Shown here: positions 27,344 through 37,244 of the stretch, one piece after another
How the letters are laid out: every line of letters starts with the position of its first letter
How positions within the stretch are numbered: position 1 is the stretch's first letter
Position numbers and translations under genes: made by a program
The notes under the pieces: generated by a model
Database searches by the model: none
Told to the model about the DNA's origin: nothing
What the model saw: only the letters and a program-made list of their open reading frames with translations
Source of the DNA: Vallitalea maricola
GTDB lineage: Bacteria; Bacillota; Clostridia; Lachnospirales; Vallitaleaceae
Direction of reading: 5' to 3'
DNA length: 64,000 nt
Assembly (NCBI RefSeq): GCF_036985595.1
Contig: NZ_BTPU01000007.1
Span: 1 to 64,000 of the forward strand

Positions 27344-27976
27344 ATGATACAAAAGAAAATATCAACAGCGGTAATTAAAAGATTACCAAAATACTACAGA
27401 TACTTAGGAGACTTATTAGAAAACGATGTTGTAAGGATTTCCTCCAAAGAATTGAGTAACAGAATGGGTGTAACAGCTTCTCAAATAAGACAAGATTTAA
27501 ATAATTTTGGCGGTTTTGGTCAGCAAGGTTACGGCTATAATGTTGAATATTTATATAACGCTATAGGTAAGATACTTGGTCTTGAGAATAAATATAATAC
27601 AATTATTGTTGGAGCAGGAAACTTGGGTCAAGCACTTGCTAATTATACTAATTTTGATAAAAGAGGTTTTGAAGTTAAAGGATTATTTGATGTTAACCCG
27701 AGGCTTATCGGTATAACTGTAAGAGGCATTGAGATTAAGGATTTAGATGAAATGGGAAATTTCATAAAAGAAAATAGTATTGATTTGGCAATTTTAACAT
27801 TACCTAAGCAAAAAGCACCAAAAGTTGCTAATGACTTAGTTAGTTATGGTATAAAAGGAATATGGAATTTTGCTCCTATTGACCTGAAATTATCCAATAA
27901 AAATGTTATAGTTGAAAATGTACATTTGTTGGATAGTCTTATGACTCTGTCATATAATATCAAAGAGAGAATATAA
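27344..27976 (+). CDS. rex: Redox-sensing transcriptional repressor Rex
   Basis: NADH/NAD-sensing repressor of fermentation and respiration genes. The 210 residues comprise a winged helix (about 1-80, with SKELSNRMGVTASQIRQDLNNFG) and a Rossmann domain with the dinucleotide motif GAGNLGQAL, ending in the C-terminal domain-swap helix (LLDSLMTLSYNIKERI). The ATG at 27344 sits 8 bases after GGGGA; an upstream in-frame TTG is too close to its own ribosome site. A FadR-like operator and two promoters lie upstream, so it may itself be under metabolic control. Confidence 0.95.
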   Translation: MIQKKISTAVIKRLPKYYRYLGDLLENDVVRISSKELSNRMGVTASQIRQDLNNFGGFGQQGYGYNVEYLYNAIGKILGLENKYNTIIVGAGNLGQALANYTNFDKRGFEVKGLFDVNPRLIGITVRGIEIKDLDEMGNFIKENSIDLAILTLPKQKAPKVANDLVSYGIKGIWNFAPIDLKLSNKNVIVENVHLLDSLMTLSYNIKERI

Positions 27977-28030
27977 ATAAGCGTCTGTAATTTATGTTTT
28001 TAAGAATGAATAACTATTCTTAGAGGTATT

Positions 28031-28057
28031 AGGTACTCATATATATGGGTACCTTTT
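28031..28057 (+). terminator. Intrinsic terminator after rex
   Basis: AGGTACTCAT and ATGGGTACCT pair with one G-U across an AT loop, followed by TTTTAATT. Confidence 0.78.
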
Positions 28058-28175
28058 AATTATATTGTGCTATAGAATATAAGAGTTTGTTACGATATAA
28101 TTAATATAGAAAATTTTTATTATATTACTAAGTAGGTTTAAATTAAGTATATATAAATAATAAGGACGTGAAAGC

Positions 28176-28790
28176 ATGTTTTTTTCAAAGCAAAAGATAG
28201 AGAAGCCAATTAATATAGAAAAAAAAGTACATATATTAACATTGGACAATAGATGGCATGAACTATTTAAAAATAATAGAAAACCAAAAAAAATAGTTGA
28301 ACTTGAAAAAAAGCTTAATAAACTCCTTGGTGAACAAGGACAACTTACTAACGATTTGAAGGAATATACTTTACTTAAAAAGAAAATGATGGTTGATATA
28401 GTTGATAATATGAAAGAAGCCATAGAAGATGAAGATGATAAAGCAATAGGCGAAATGGAAAAAAGCAAGAAATATATCAATGACATAAAAGTTAAGATAG
28501 ATAAGATGGAATCAAGAATGGAGAATATGCCAAGAGAAATTCAAACGACTAATAAAGAATTGTTAGAATATACAATGCAAGATTGTTATATGCGAATGTT
28601 TAATACTAAGAATGAATTAGATGAATTAAATGAATGGATTGAAAAAGTTAGGGCAGAATTAAAAGAAAAAGCTGTCAGACAAACAGAAGCGAAGGAAGAA
28701 TATGATAAGATGTATTCTTATATGCATGATCTAGTAGGATATGAAATCATTGAATTATATGATAAAAAATATCTGGGAGGAAGTAAATGA
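28176..28790 (+). CDS. Coiled-coil protein, unknown
   Basis: A 204-residue soluble protein made mostly of charged helices: heptad-like Glu/Lys/Leu stretches at about 40-125 and 145-180. There is no signal peptide. Its stop overlaps the acpS start (ATGA), so the two are translated together and its role may relate to lipid or CoA metabolism, but nothing in the sequence proves it. Proteins of this type occur next to acpS in other clostridia, as far as I recall. AAGGACG-type ribosome site. Confidence 0.65.
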   Translation: MFFSKQKIEKPINIEKKVHILTLDNRWHELFKNNRKPKKIVELEKKLNKLLGEQGQLTNDLKEYTLLKKKMMVDIVDNMKEAIEDEDDKAIGEMEKSKKYINDIKVKIDKMESRMENMPREIQTTNKELLEYTMQDCYMRMFNTKNELDELNEWIEKVRAELKEKAVRQTEAKEEYDKMYSYMHDLVGYEIIELYDKKYLGGSK

Positions 28791-29152
28791 TAAAAGGAAT
28801 AGGTAATGATATTATTGAAGTCAGTAGAATAGAAAAGGCGATTCTCAATAAAAGATTCCTGGAAAAATATTTTACATCCAACGAAAATAAATTATTTGAA
28901 ACTAAAAATTATAGAGGTGAAACAATAGCTGGTAATTTTGCTGTCAAAGAAGCAGTTTCTAAGGTCCTTGGGACAGGATTTGTACATTTTACTCCTATTG
29001 ATATTGAGGTTTTACGTGATGATAAAGGCAAGCCCTATGTAGTTTTATATAATGGTGCTAAGGATTTAGCGAGACAACTTGATATTTCTACGATACATGT
29101 GTCAATATCACATTCAAGGGATAATGTAACAGCTATTGCATTAGGGGAGTAA
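28787..29152 (+). CDS. acpS: Holo-[acyl-carrier-protein] synthase
   Basis: Moves the 4'-phosphopantetheine arm from CoA to apo-ACP. The 121-residue size is typical. The N-terminal GIGNDIIEVSRIE has the Mg-binding Asp, and FAVKEAVSKVLGTG has the second acidic ligand with its conserved Lys. HVSISHSRDNVTAIA near the end is also family-typical. Overlaps the coiled-coil gene by 4 bases and is followed by nnr, a conserved clostridial neighbourhood. Confidence 0.95.
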   Translation: MIKGIGNDIIEVSRIEKAILNKRFLEKYFTSNENKLFETKNYRGETIAGNFAVKEAVSKVLGTGFVHFTPIDIEVLRDDKGKPYVVLYNGAKDLARQLDISTIHVSISHSRDNVTAIALGE

Positions 29153-29176
29153 CTTAGTTAAAAGGAGAGATTTGGG

Positions 29177-30721
29177 TTGAAGGTTGTCAAAAGTTATGAA
29201 ATGAAGGAAATTGATAGGTATACTATTGAAGAGATAGGTATACCTGGTATTGTTTTAATGGAGAATGCAGCAATGTCTGTAGTTAGTGAAACTATACAGT
29301 TACTGAAAGAGAGCAATAATGTTGTTATTTGCTGTGGCATAGGAAATAATGGCGGAGATGGATTTGCAATAGGTAGAATACTTAGCTGTAATAATGTAAA
29401 AGTTTCTATAATCATAATAGGGGATTCTAGCAAAATTAAAGGTGATGCCAAAATAAACTATGATATAGCTAGACAATTAAATATTGATATACATGAATTC
29501 TATGATGATAAACAGATTGATGAGTTCAAAAATATAGTTAATGACTGCGATGTCATCTATGATGCTATTTTTGGAACTGGTCTATGTAGAGAGATAACAG
29601 GAAAATACTTAGAAGCTATTAAGATTATAAATAGAGCGAATGCTTATAGAATAGCTATTGACATACCTTCTGGAGTTAATTCTGATGATGGTCAGATTCT
29701 AGGGGATTCAGTGTGTGCTGATAAGACAGTTACATTCTGTTTGCCAAAGGTGGGCTTGCTTTTATATCCTGGAGCTAACTATGTAGGTGATCTAGTTGTT
29801 ACAGATATAGGTATACCTAATATATCTGTAGAAAGAATTAATTCTCACACCACAATAATGGATGATAATCTAGCAAGATATTTTATACCTAATAGAGTAA
29901 AGATGTCTCATAAAGGTTCTTATGGAAAAGTCTTAGTTATTGCAGGTACCAGCAAAATGTCAGGAGCAGCCGTTTTGACTTCTTTATCGGCTTATCGTAC
30001 AGGAGCAGGATTAGTCAAGACATTTATTGAAGAGTCTGTGTCTAGTGTAGTTACGACAAAAGTGCCAGAAGCAGTTGTAGAGACTTATAGCAGGGCTGAT
30101 ATTAATATATCCAATGAAGACAAAGAAAAACTATTAGAAATGCTTGGGTGGGCTGATACTATTGCTATAGGACCAGGACTTGGGAATGACAATATTACAA
30201 GAGAGATACTTGAAATTGTAATCAGTAATTTTAATAAGACCATAGTTGTTGATGCTGATGGAATTAACGCCTTATCAAAAGACAAAGAAATATTGAATAA
30301 TCGAAAATGTGAGGTAATAATTACTCCACATCTAGGTGAAATGTCAAGGCTTATTGATTATGATATTGGGGAGATTACAAATAATACAATAAAAGTAGCA
30401 GTAGAACTTAGTAAGAACTATAAAATTACATGTGTTTTGAAAAGTGCTAGAACAATAATTTCTTCTCCTAATGGAATGGTTAATATTAATATATATGGTA
30501 ATTCAGGAATGGCCACAGCTGGTTCTGGAGACGTTTTAACAGGTATTATTGTATCATTGTTAGGACAAGGATTAAATGCCTCAGATGCCGCAATATTAGG
30601 CGTATATATCCATAGTAAAGCTGGTGATAAGGCTAAAGATGATAAAGGAGAACATGGGCTTATTGCTAATGATATAATATGTAATATACCTTATGTAATT
30701 AAATCAAGTCTTAATGAATAA
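29177..30721 (+). CDS. nnr: Bifunctional NAD(P)H-hydrate epimerase / dehydratase
   Basis: Repairs damaged NAD(P)HX. The N-terminal YjeF_N domain (about 1-215, with GNNGGDGFAIGR) epimerises the hydrate. The C-terminal ribokinase-like domain (about 225-505, with TPHLGEMSRL and AGSGDVLTG) dehydrates it using ADP or ATP. At 514 residues both halves are complete. The start is TTG at 29177, supported by AAAGGAGAG 6 bases upstream. The acpS-nnr-alr order is common in Firmicutes. Confidence 0.94.
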   Translation: MKVVKSYEMKEIDRYTIEEIGIPGIVLMENAAMSVVSETIQLLKESNNVVICCGIGNNGGDGFAIGRILSCNNVKVSIIIIGDSSKIKGDAKINYDIARQLNIDIHEFYDDKQIDEFKNIVNDCDVIYDAIFGTGLCREITGKYLEAIKIINRANAYRIAIDIPSGVNSDDGQILGDSVCADKTVTFCLPKVGLLLYPGANYVGDLVVTDIGIPNISVERINSHTTIMDDNLARYFIPNRVKMSHKGSYGKVLVIAGTSKMSGAAVLTSLSAYRTGAGLVKTFIEESVSSVVTTKVPEAVVETYSRADINISNEDKEKLLEMLGWADTIAIGPGLGNDNITREILEIVISNFNKTIVVDADGINALSKDKEILNNRKCEVIITPHLGEMSRLIDYDIGEITNNTIKVAVELSKNYKITCVLKSARTIISSPNGMVNINIYGNSGMATAGSGDVLTGIIVSLLGQGLNASDAAILGVYIHSKAGDKAKDDKGEHGLIANDIICNIPYVIKSSLNE

Positions 30722-30747
30722 TAATATAATATATAAGTTTTATAATA

Positions 30748-30786
30748 AGTTAGGAAAGTAATTATACTATCCTAACTATATTTTTA
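30748..30786 (+). terminator. Intrinsic terminator after nnr
   Basis: AGTTAGGA pairs with TCCTAACT, extended inward by AGTA/TACT, with ATATTTTTAT after it. It separates nnr from alr. Confidence 0.72.
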
Positions 30787-31000
30787 TAATTAAAAACTGT
30801 AAATGAATATTCTATTTGTAAATAAATAAAGGTATACTATTATAAGTTTATGGTCTATAATACTATCTAAGTTTAATTAATAAAGCTAAGGACAACATTA
30901 CTGGCTTTAAATTACAATAAGTAGTATAATATTAGTGTTTTAATACAATAAAATAGAGACTGTAAACTAGAATGTTTAATATTTGGAGGAAAGTGTGAAA

Positions 31001-32158
31001 ATGTACGAAAGAGTATATGCCCGTATAGACTTGGATGCAATAATACATAATATAACTAATTTCAAAAATAGAATATCATCAAACAGTACATTAATGCCTG
31101 TTGTGAAGGCAGATGGTTATGGCCATGGTGCGATTCCTATCTCAAAAGAACTAATTAATTGTGGAATTGAAAGATTTGCTGTTGCGACTATAGAAGAAGG
31201 TATTAGCCTAAGAAAAAATGGTATTGATAAACAAATACTGATTCTAGGATATACACCGGTTAATTTAGCTGAAAAACTGGTAGAATACGATTTAATTCAG
31301 ACTGTATATAATTATATAGCAGCTAAAAATATATCAGATATAGCTTGTGAATCTGGTAAAAGAGGTAAAATACATATTAAAGTGGATACTGGAATGGGTA
31401 GAATTGGTTTTGTACCTAATGACGAATCTGTTAGTATAATCAAAGATATATATAATTTGCCTAATATTGAAATTGAAGGTATTTATACTCATTTATCTAA
31501 AGCAGATGAATTAGATAAGACTTTTACTACTAATCAATTAAAGATTTATAATGAGTTTATTGGAAAATTAGAGAGTAATAGTATCTATATACCCATTAAA
31601 CATGTAGCAAATAGTGCAGGAATAATTGACTTGGATAGTACACATTTGGATTTGGTGAGACTTGGTATATCATTATATGGATTATATCCATCAGATGAGG
31701 TAATTAAGGATAATGTGAAATTACAGCCGGTTTTATCACTAATCAGCCATATTATACATATAAAAGAAGTAGAGGAAGGTACTCCTATCGGTTACGGGGG
31801 AACATATATCACAAAGAGGAAGTCAAAAATAGCAACTATTCCAGTTGGCTATGGAGATGGATATGATAGGCTGTTATCTTCTAAAGGTAGAGTATTGATA
31901 GGAGGACAATTTGCCAATATATTGGGTAGAATATGTATGGATCAATTTATGGTCGATATTACAGATATACCTGATGTGAAAGATTTTGATGAAGTGGTTT
32001 TAATCGGTAAGCAGGGGCATAATGAAATTACTGCGGATGATATCGCTAAGATTAAAGGTACAATAAATTATGAAGTTGTATGTCAGTTAGGTAAAAGAAT
32101 ACCAAGAGTATATTATAAAAATAATAAATATATGTCTTCTATTGATTATTTTGATTAA
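31001..32158 (+). CDS. alr: Alanine racemase
   Basis: PLP enzyme that makes D-alanine for peptidoglycan. The 385 residues carry the PLP lysine Lys36 in VKADGYGHG, VDTGMGRIGF, and GYGGTY with the second catalytic Tyr. I take the ATG at 31001; a GTG at 30995 or TTG at 30983 would add only a few residues. A GGAGGA site supports the region. In Bacillus and many clostridia alr is followed by an EndoAI-type antitoxin and MazF; here only the MazF is seen. Confidence 0.94.
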   Translation: MYERVYARIDLDAIIHNITNFKNRISSNSTLMPVVKADGYGHGAIPISKELINCGIERFAVATIEEGISLRKNGIDKQILILGYTPVNLAEKLVEYDLIQTVYNYIAAKNISDIACESGKRGKIHIKVDTGMGRIGFVPNDESVSIIKDIYNLPNIEIEGIYTHLSKADELDKTFTTNQLKIYNEFIGKLESNSIYIPIKHVANSAGIIDLDSTHLDLVRLGISLYGLYPSDEVIKDNVKLQPVLSLISHIIHIKEVEEGTPIGYGGTYITKRKSKIATIPVGYGDGYDRLLSSKGRVLIGGQFANILGRICMDQFMVDITDIPDVKDFDEVVLIGKQGHNEITADDIAKIKGTINYEVVCQLGKRIPRVYYKNNKYMSSIDYFD

Positions 32159-32424
32159 ATACTTCGCTTTTAATTATATTCCGTTAAATAATATTAAAAT
32201 TTTCTTATTAAATGTATATTAATAAAATTATTGGTGATAATGGTAATATAAGAAAATAGGAGTTGAACTTTTACATAAAGTACGATCTATATAATTGTAA
32301 ATATATATTAAGAACGTATCCTGAACTGCAAAAATACACATAAAGATAAATTATTATAATGATGTGTTGTTTATTTGAAGGTGAGGTTAAGAAGTTCAGC
32401 AAGATTTAGCGGAGAGTGAGTAAT

Positions 32425-32772
32425 GTGGTAGTAAAACGTGGGGATGTATTTTATGCAGACTTAAGACCAGTAATTGGTTCTGAACAAGGCGGTATACGTC
32501 CAGTACTTATCGTTCAAAATGATATAGGAAATAAATATAGTCCAACAGTAATATGTTCAGCAATAACATCGCAAATAAATAAAGCTAAGCTTCCAACTCA
32601 TGTTGAAATAGAGGCAAAGAAGTATGATTTAGTAAAAGACTCAGTTGTTTTATTAGAACAAATTAGAACTATTGACAAAAAAAGATTGAAAGAAAAAGTA
32701 TGTCATTTAGAAGATAAGGTGATGGAAAAAGTAGATAAAGCTTTAGTAGTTAGTTTTGGCGTTGATACATAG
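32425..32772 (+). CDS. ndoA: MazF/PemK-type mRNA interferase (EndoA-like)
   Basis: Sequence-specific endoribonuclease toxin. The 115 residues match Bacillus NdoA closely in pattern: VKRGDVFYADL, GSEQGGIRPVLIVQND, SPTVICSAIT, LPTHVEI and LLEQIRTIDKKRL, including the conserved Arg and Thr of the active site. The start is uncertain: GTG at 32425 gives an N-terminus like NdoA and lies 10 bases after GGAG, whereas GTG at 32416 is too close to it. No antitoxin gene is seen in the 266 bases before it, which is unusual for this alr-linked locus. Confidence 0.88.
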   Translation: MVVKRGDVFYADLRPVIGSEQGGIRPVLIVQNDIGNKYSPTVICSAITSQINKAKLPTHVEIEAKKYDLVKDSVVLLEQIRTIDKKRLKEKVCHLEDKVMEKVDKALVVSFGVDT

Positions 32773-32777
32773 TTAAG

Positions 32778-32807
32778 AGACTTCCGAAAGGAAGTCTTAA
32801 TTATTTG
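32778..32807 (+). terminator. Intrinsic terminator after mazF-type gene
   Basis: AGACTTCC pairs with GGAAGTCT around a GAAA tetraloop, followed by TTAATTATTT. Confidence 0.78.
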
Positions 32808-32901
32808 CAATTCTATGGAAATATCTCTTGCCTTTTTTGAGGATTTGTATATAATGATAGGTAATGAATATAGCAAATATAATTTGATGAAAGGGCACAT
32901 C

Positions 32902-33825
32902 ATGGATTTTAATGCAATTATCAATCAAATATTAGTACTGTTTATTGTGCTTTTTTTAGGTTTTTTTATAAGAAAGATTAATATAATTGATGAACATGCA
33001 AGTAAGAAAATTGCTAGTCTTGTTGTTAAGGTAACAGCACCATGTCTTATCATCAATTCCATGACGATGAAGACGGAACTTGGCAATAGAGAGATATTGG
33101 AGATGCTTGGTTTATCCATTGCGGTGTACATATGTATGTTTATCATGACTTTTATAATACCTAAATTGTTGAAGATAGAAAAAAATAATATTGGTGTATA
33201 TAGATTTATGATTATGTTTTCAAATGTGGGGTTTATGGGATTCCCAGTTATTGAATCCATTTTTGGTAAAGAAGCTGTGTTCTATGGTGCAATATATAAT
33301 TTACCATTTTACGCACTTGTATATACTCTGGGTATATATTTGATTTCTATGGATAATAAAAAGAATATAAAGTTTAAGATAAAGGATATTTTTAACCCAG
33401 GAGTATGTGCTGTAATAATTGGGTTGATTATTTTTTCGTTTAAATTGACCTTGCCTTATGTTGCGACAAAAACTATTGATATGATTTCTAGTCTTACAAC
33501 ACCGTTATCCATGATTGTTATAGGAGCATCATTAGCTGGTATTAAGATAAAAAATATATTTTCAAACACTAAACTATATATCTATAGTTTCCTTAAACTA
33601 TTGGTTTTTCCAATTATAATCTTGATTATTGTAAGACAATTAGGTTTTAATGAGATTATGACTGGTGTACCGGTCATAATTACAGGAATGCCTGTTGCTG
33701 CGAATGCTGTAATCTTGAGTAAGGAATATGATGGTAATGATATACTTGCATCTGAAGGTGTATTTATAAGTACTATGCTATCAATAATAACTATTCCGGT
33801 ATTAGTGTTTTTATTAAGCAATTAA
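32902..33825 (+). CDS. AEC (auxin efflux carrier) family transporter
   Basis: A 307-residue integral membrane protein of about ten hydrophobic segments, of the bile/auxin efflux carrier type, which in bacteria often move malate or malonate and related organic acids. Motifs include LASLVVKVTAPCLIINS-like helix 2 sequence and the FSNVGFMGFPV turn. The ATG at 32902 follows AAAGGG; the frame opens 29 codons earlier without a ribosome site. Substrate is not evident. It is followed by a MATE transporter, 34 bases downstream. Confidence 0.85.
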   Translation: MDFNAIINQILVLFIVLFLGFFIRKINIIDEHASKKIASLVVKVTAPCLIINSMTMKTELGNREILEMLGLSIAVYICMFIMTFIIPKLLKIEKNNIGVYRFMIMFSNVGFMGFPVIESIFGKEAVFYGAIYNLPFYALVYTLGIYLISMDNKKNIKFKIKDIFNPGVCAVIIGLIIFSFKLTLPYVATKTIDMISSLTTPLSMIVIGASLAGIKIKNIFSNTKLYIYSFLKLLVFPIIILIIVRQLGFNEIMTGVPVIITGMPVAANAVILSKEYDGNDILASEGVFISTMLSIITIPVLVFLLSN

Positions 33826-33859
33826 TCTTAAATTGATAATTATAGAGGTGATTAGTGAA

Positions 33860-35218
33860 ATGGTTAACAGTATTATAAAAAATGATAAGAAGTTTTATAC
33901 TAAATTATTTGCAATAGGTATTCCTATTGCTTTTCAAAACTTGATAACGTCGGCACTCAATATGATTGATGTATTTATGATAAGTTCTTTAGGAGTTACT
34001 GCTGTTGCAGCAGTTGGCGGAGCCAACAAGCTATATTTTTTATTAAATCTATTCCTATTTGGAACCAGTAGTGGTACTGGTATTTTTTCTGCCCAATATT
34101 GGGGAAAAAGGGATGTTAAGAACATTAAGAGAATACTAGGAATATGTTTAATAATAAGTGTTTCAGGTGGAGTATTATTTTCTATAGCAGCAATATTCTT
34201 TCCTAATTTCGTTATGCACATATTTTCTACAGAGAAAGAAGTTATTATTGAAGGTGTTAAATACTTAAGGATTATTGGTTTCAGTTATTGTTTTACAGCT
34301 ATATCATTTGCATATATATTTGTGCTAAGAGGAATGAATCAAGTAAAAATTCCTATGATTATTACTATTATTAGTATTGGAATCAATACATTTTTAAATT
34401 GGGTATTAATATATGGTAATCTAGGAGTTGAACCTCTAGGAGTAAAAGGTGCAGCTATTGCAACATTAATTGCAAGGACTGTAGAATGTTCGCTATTAAT
34501 TACTAGTGTTTATGTACTGAAATTACCTATTGCAGGTAAGGTTAAAGAGTTATTTGATATTAGCAAAAGTTTTGTTTCAAAATATTTATATACAGTTGCA
34601 CCAGTTATGTGTAATGAAATCATGTGGTCTCTTGGAGTTGCTACTTATTCTTTTGTGTATGGAAGAATGGGTGAAGATGTCATGGCAACTATGACTCTAA
34701 ATCAAACTATTGAGCAACTATTCATGGTCTTGTTCTTTGGAATGTCTAGTGCTTGTGCTGTGATATTAGGTAACGAAATAGGTAATAATAAGATAGAAAG
34801 AGCTTTTAATTATAGTAAAAAGTTCATTAAGATAACTATCATAACAGCTGTTTGTATGAGTTTGCTTATTATAGGAACTTCAGGTTTTATTGTTAGTCTT
34901 TTTGATGATCTTACAGATGTGGTTAGGTATAATTCCAGATTATGTTTAATTGTATTTGGATTATTTGTGCCATTTAAATCCTTGAATCTAATACTGGTTG
35001 TTGGAGTTCTAAGAAGTGGCGGAGATACTAGATTTACTATGCTTTTAGACATGGGTGGCGTATGGTTAATAGGTGTACCGTTAGCTTTCATAAGCGGATT
35101 GGCTTTGAAATTGGATATTCAATTTGTTTATGCATGTGTATTATCAGAGGAATTTTTTAAGATGACATTTGCATTGAAACGTATGTATTCTAAAAAGTGG
35201 TTAAATAATCTTGTTTAA
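33860..35218 (+). CDS. MATE family efflux transporter
   Basis: A 452-residue protein with about 12 hydrophobic segments in two homologous halves, typical of multidrug and toxin extrusion proteins that export cationic compounds using sodium or proton gradients. The start LFAIGIPIAFQNLITSALNMIDVFM and the motif MNQVKIPMIITI fit NorM/DinF-like members. The ATG at 33860 is chosen because GAGGTGA lies upstream. No regulator adjoins it, and its substrate is unknown. Confidence 0.9.
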   Translation: MVNSIIKNDKKFYTKLFAIGIPIAFQNLITSALNMIDVFMISSLGVTAVAAVGGANKLYFLLNLFLFGTSSGTGIFSAQYWGKRDVKNIKRILGICLIISVSGGVLFSIAAIFFPNFVMHIFSTEKEVIIEGVKYLRIIGFSYCFTAISFAYIFVLRGMNQVKIPMIITIISIGINTFLNWVLIYGNLGVEPLGVKGAAIATLIARTVECSLLITSVYVLKLPIAGKVKELFDISKSFVSKYLYTVAPVMCNEIMWSLGVATYSFVYGRMGEDVMATMTLNQTIEQLFMVLFFGMSSACAVILGNEIGNNKIERAFNYSKKFIKITIITAVCMSLLIIGTSGFIVSLFDDLTDVVRYNSRLCLIVFGLFVPFKSLNLILVVGVLRSGGDTRFTMLLDMGGVWLIGVPLAFISGLALKLDIQFVYACVLSEEFFKMTFALKRMYSKKWLNNLV

Positions 35219-35295
35219 CAGTCAACCTGTATTTGTAATATAATAGAAAACGTGATAAAATATTTGTGATATTATTTTAAGGAGTGAATATTTTT

Positions 35296-36024
35296 ATGTC
35301 AGGACATTCAAAGTTTGCGAACATAAAACATAGAAAAGAAAGACAAGATGCCAAAAAGGGAAAGGTTTTTACTAAAATTGGTAGAGAAATTGCAGTTGCA
35401 GTAAAAGAGGGCGGTTCTGATCCATCTCTTAATTCTAAGCTTCGAGATGTAGTTGCAAAAGCAAAAGCCAATAATATGCCTAATGATACTATTGCAAGAA
35501 GTATCAAAAAAGCTTCTGGTGAACTTGGTAATATTAATTATGAGCATATTACATACGAAGGTTATGGACCAAGTGGAGTAGCTGTAATTGTAGATTGCTT
35601 AACTGAAAATAAAAATAGAACAGCTGCTAATATAAGACATGCTTTTTCTAAAAATAGTGGGAATCTAGGTACAACTGGTTGCGTTTCATTTATGTTTGAC
35701 AAGAAAGGTCAAATAATTATAGAGCGTACACAAAATATAGATGAAGATGAACTTATGATGATTGCTCTTGACAGTGGAGCTGAAGATTTTGTTGCAGGAA
35801 TAGATTTTTATGAAATAATTACTACTCCAGAAGATTTTAGTGCTGTAAACACTGCTGTTGATGAAGCTGGAATCAAATCAGTATCAGCTGAAATCACAAT
35901 GCTGCCTCAAACAACTACCAAACTTACAAGTGAAGATGATATTAAAAAAATGGATGGTCTTATAGATCAACTTGAAGAAGATGATGACGTTCAAAATGTA
36001 TGGCATAATTTTGACGAAAATTAA
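35296..36024 (+). CDS. yebC: YebC/PmpR family transcriptional or translational regulator
   Basis: A 242-residue member of the YebC family, DNA-binding regulators of which some also relieve ribosome stalling at polyproline. The start MSGHSKFANIKHRKERQDAKKG is diagnostic, as are GPSGVAVIVDCLTENKNRT and the acidic C-terminus (LEEDDDVQNVWHN). The ATG at 35296 begins the conserved MSGHSK. GGAGTG lies upstream. Transcribed alone, with its own terminator. Confidence 0.95.
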   Translation: MSGHSKFANIKHRKERQDAKKGKVFTKIGREIAVAVKEGGSDPSLNSKLRDVVAKAKANNMPNDTIARSIKKASGELGNINYEHITYEGYGPSGVAVIVDCLTENKNRTAANIRHAFSKNSGNLGTTGCVSFMFDKKGQIIIERTQNIDEDELMMIALDSGAEDFVAGIDFYEIITTPEDFSAVNTAVDEAGIKSVSAEITMLPQTTTKLTSEDDIKKMDGLIDQLEEDDDVQNVWHNFDEN

Positions 36025-36048
36025 AAAAATAATAAAATAAGAAGCATT

Positions 36049-36085
36049 AGCCTTTATATCTTTTGAAGATATGAGGGCTTTTTCT
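36049..36085 (+). terminator. Intrinsic terminator after yebC
   Basis: AGCCTTTATATCTT pairs with AAGATATGAGGGCT (two G-U pairs) around TTG, followed by TTTTTCTATTTT. Confidence 0.9.
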
Positions 36086-36167
36086 ATTTTGTGCAATAAT
36101 TAGACATCAGCCTATAAAAAATGTCTTAATAAAAAATTAATTTAATATTTAAAATTTTATAATAATA

Positions 36168-36176
36168 TGTTATAAT
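36168..36176 (+). promoter_or_regulatory. Extended -10 promoter before the coiled-coil membrane gene
   Basis: TGTTATAAT, an extended -10 (TGN plus TATAAT), ends 22 bases before the start codon of the gene at 36198. The -35 is not clear. Confidence 0.5.
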
Positions 36177-36197
36177 TAAATTGGGGAGGGGTAGTAT

Positions 36198-37244
36198 ATG
36201 AAAATTTGTATGGTTTTTGTATTATGTGGGTTGATTTATGGTGTATTTGTAGCGATTCTCTTCTGCCAGATAAGTAATAAAAAGAGAAGTATTGCATCTT
36301 TTGGAATTGGTTGTATAGTAAGTGCATTTTTGGCTATATACGAAGTTTTTACAGATGAACTTGCTATAAATAAATCAGATGTATTCATTTGGTTCGTATT
36401 ATTTTTTATTATTGGGTTTATACTGTGTTTTGGAATATACATATATTGTTTGAATATACAGGAAGATAGAAAGTATAAAGTAAAACCTATCGATATTCTT
36501 ATGAACAACTACAATATATTAGAAGCACAGTACAAAGATATGGAATCAGAGATAGAGAGCAGAAATAAGCTTAAGATAAAAGAGCTATTAGAGAAAGAAG
36601 CGGAGATTCAATTAGCTAAACAGGAATTAAGTACTTTAGATAGAAAGATAAGAAACCAAATTAATCAAGGGATTTATATAAATATAGATAAACAAATTCC
36701 TATAACACAATACTTTATCGACAGACTTCCTGAATATGTAGAGAATGTTGCTAATTATACTATTGAATTATATGAAAAAACAAATATGTTCATAAAAAAT
36801 TATTATAATCATAAAAACAATAAAGACCAATTTGTACAAGGTTTTATATATGCAGTAGCTGTAATTACATGTAAAGTATTATTTGATACCAATAAAGATG
36901 TAAATGTCTGCATCAAATATTTTACGAAAGAATTCAATAACAAAGTATCTACTGATGTTAGTAAAACTGATAATATATATAAAGTAACAGGAGATAAAGC
37001 AGTATTTGCCAAAGGTGATGAAAATATTAGTGCCAATTCTGGTAATTTCGAAGATATTATGGTTATAGAATTCAATAAAGTGCATATAATTAAAATGGAG
37101 ATAATGATTAGGAATAATTCCAAATATAAAGAGTTCACATGCTTCTTAAAGTATTGTAAAATTGACCAAATCATACAATTCTTCCTACTAGAGTTTATTA
37201 ATGCATGTGATATTATAAATATAAGGGAGGCTAATAATGGCTAA
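36198..37244 (+). CDS. Membrane protein with cytoplasmic coiled coil, unknown
   Basis: A 348-residue protein with three hydrophobic segments near the N-terminus (about 1-20, 28-47 and 55-85). These are followed by a Glu/Lys-rich coiled coil (about 110-155) and a soluble C-terminal domain of about 180 residues containing FVQGFIYAVAVITCKVLF and a stretch rich in Asp and Lys. No enzyme motif was found. GGGGAGGGG precedes the ATG. Its last 8 bases overlap the next small gene, so the two are translationally coupled. Function unknown. Confidence 0.65.
   Translation: MKICMVFVLCGLIYGVFVAILFCQISNKKRSIASFGIGCIVSAFLAIYEVFTDELAINKSDVFIWFVLFFIIGFILCFGIYIYCLNIQEDRKYKVKPIDILMNNYNILEAQYKDMESEIESRNKLKIKELLEKEAEIQLAKQELSTLDRKIRNQINQGIYINIDKQIPITQYFIDRLPEYVENVANYTIELYEKTNMFIKNYYNHKNNKDQFVQGFIYAVAVITCKVLFDTNKDVNVCIKYFTKEFNNKVSTDVSKTDNIYKVTGDKAVFAKGDENISANSGNFEDIMVIEFNKVHIIKMEIMIRNNSKYKEFTCFLKYCKIDQIIQFFLLEFINACDIINIREANNG

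Noticed and set aside
32359..32409. Possible antitoxin frame before the MazF-type gene
   Set aside because: Only 16 codons; a MazE-like antitoxin needs about 80-95.
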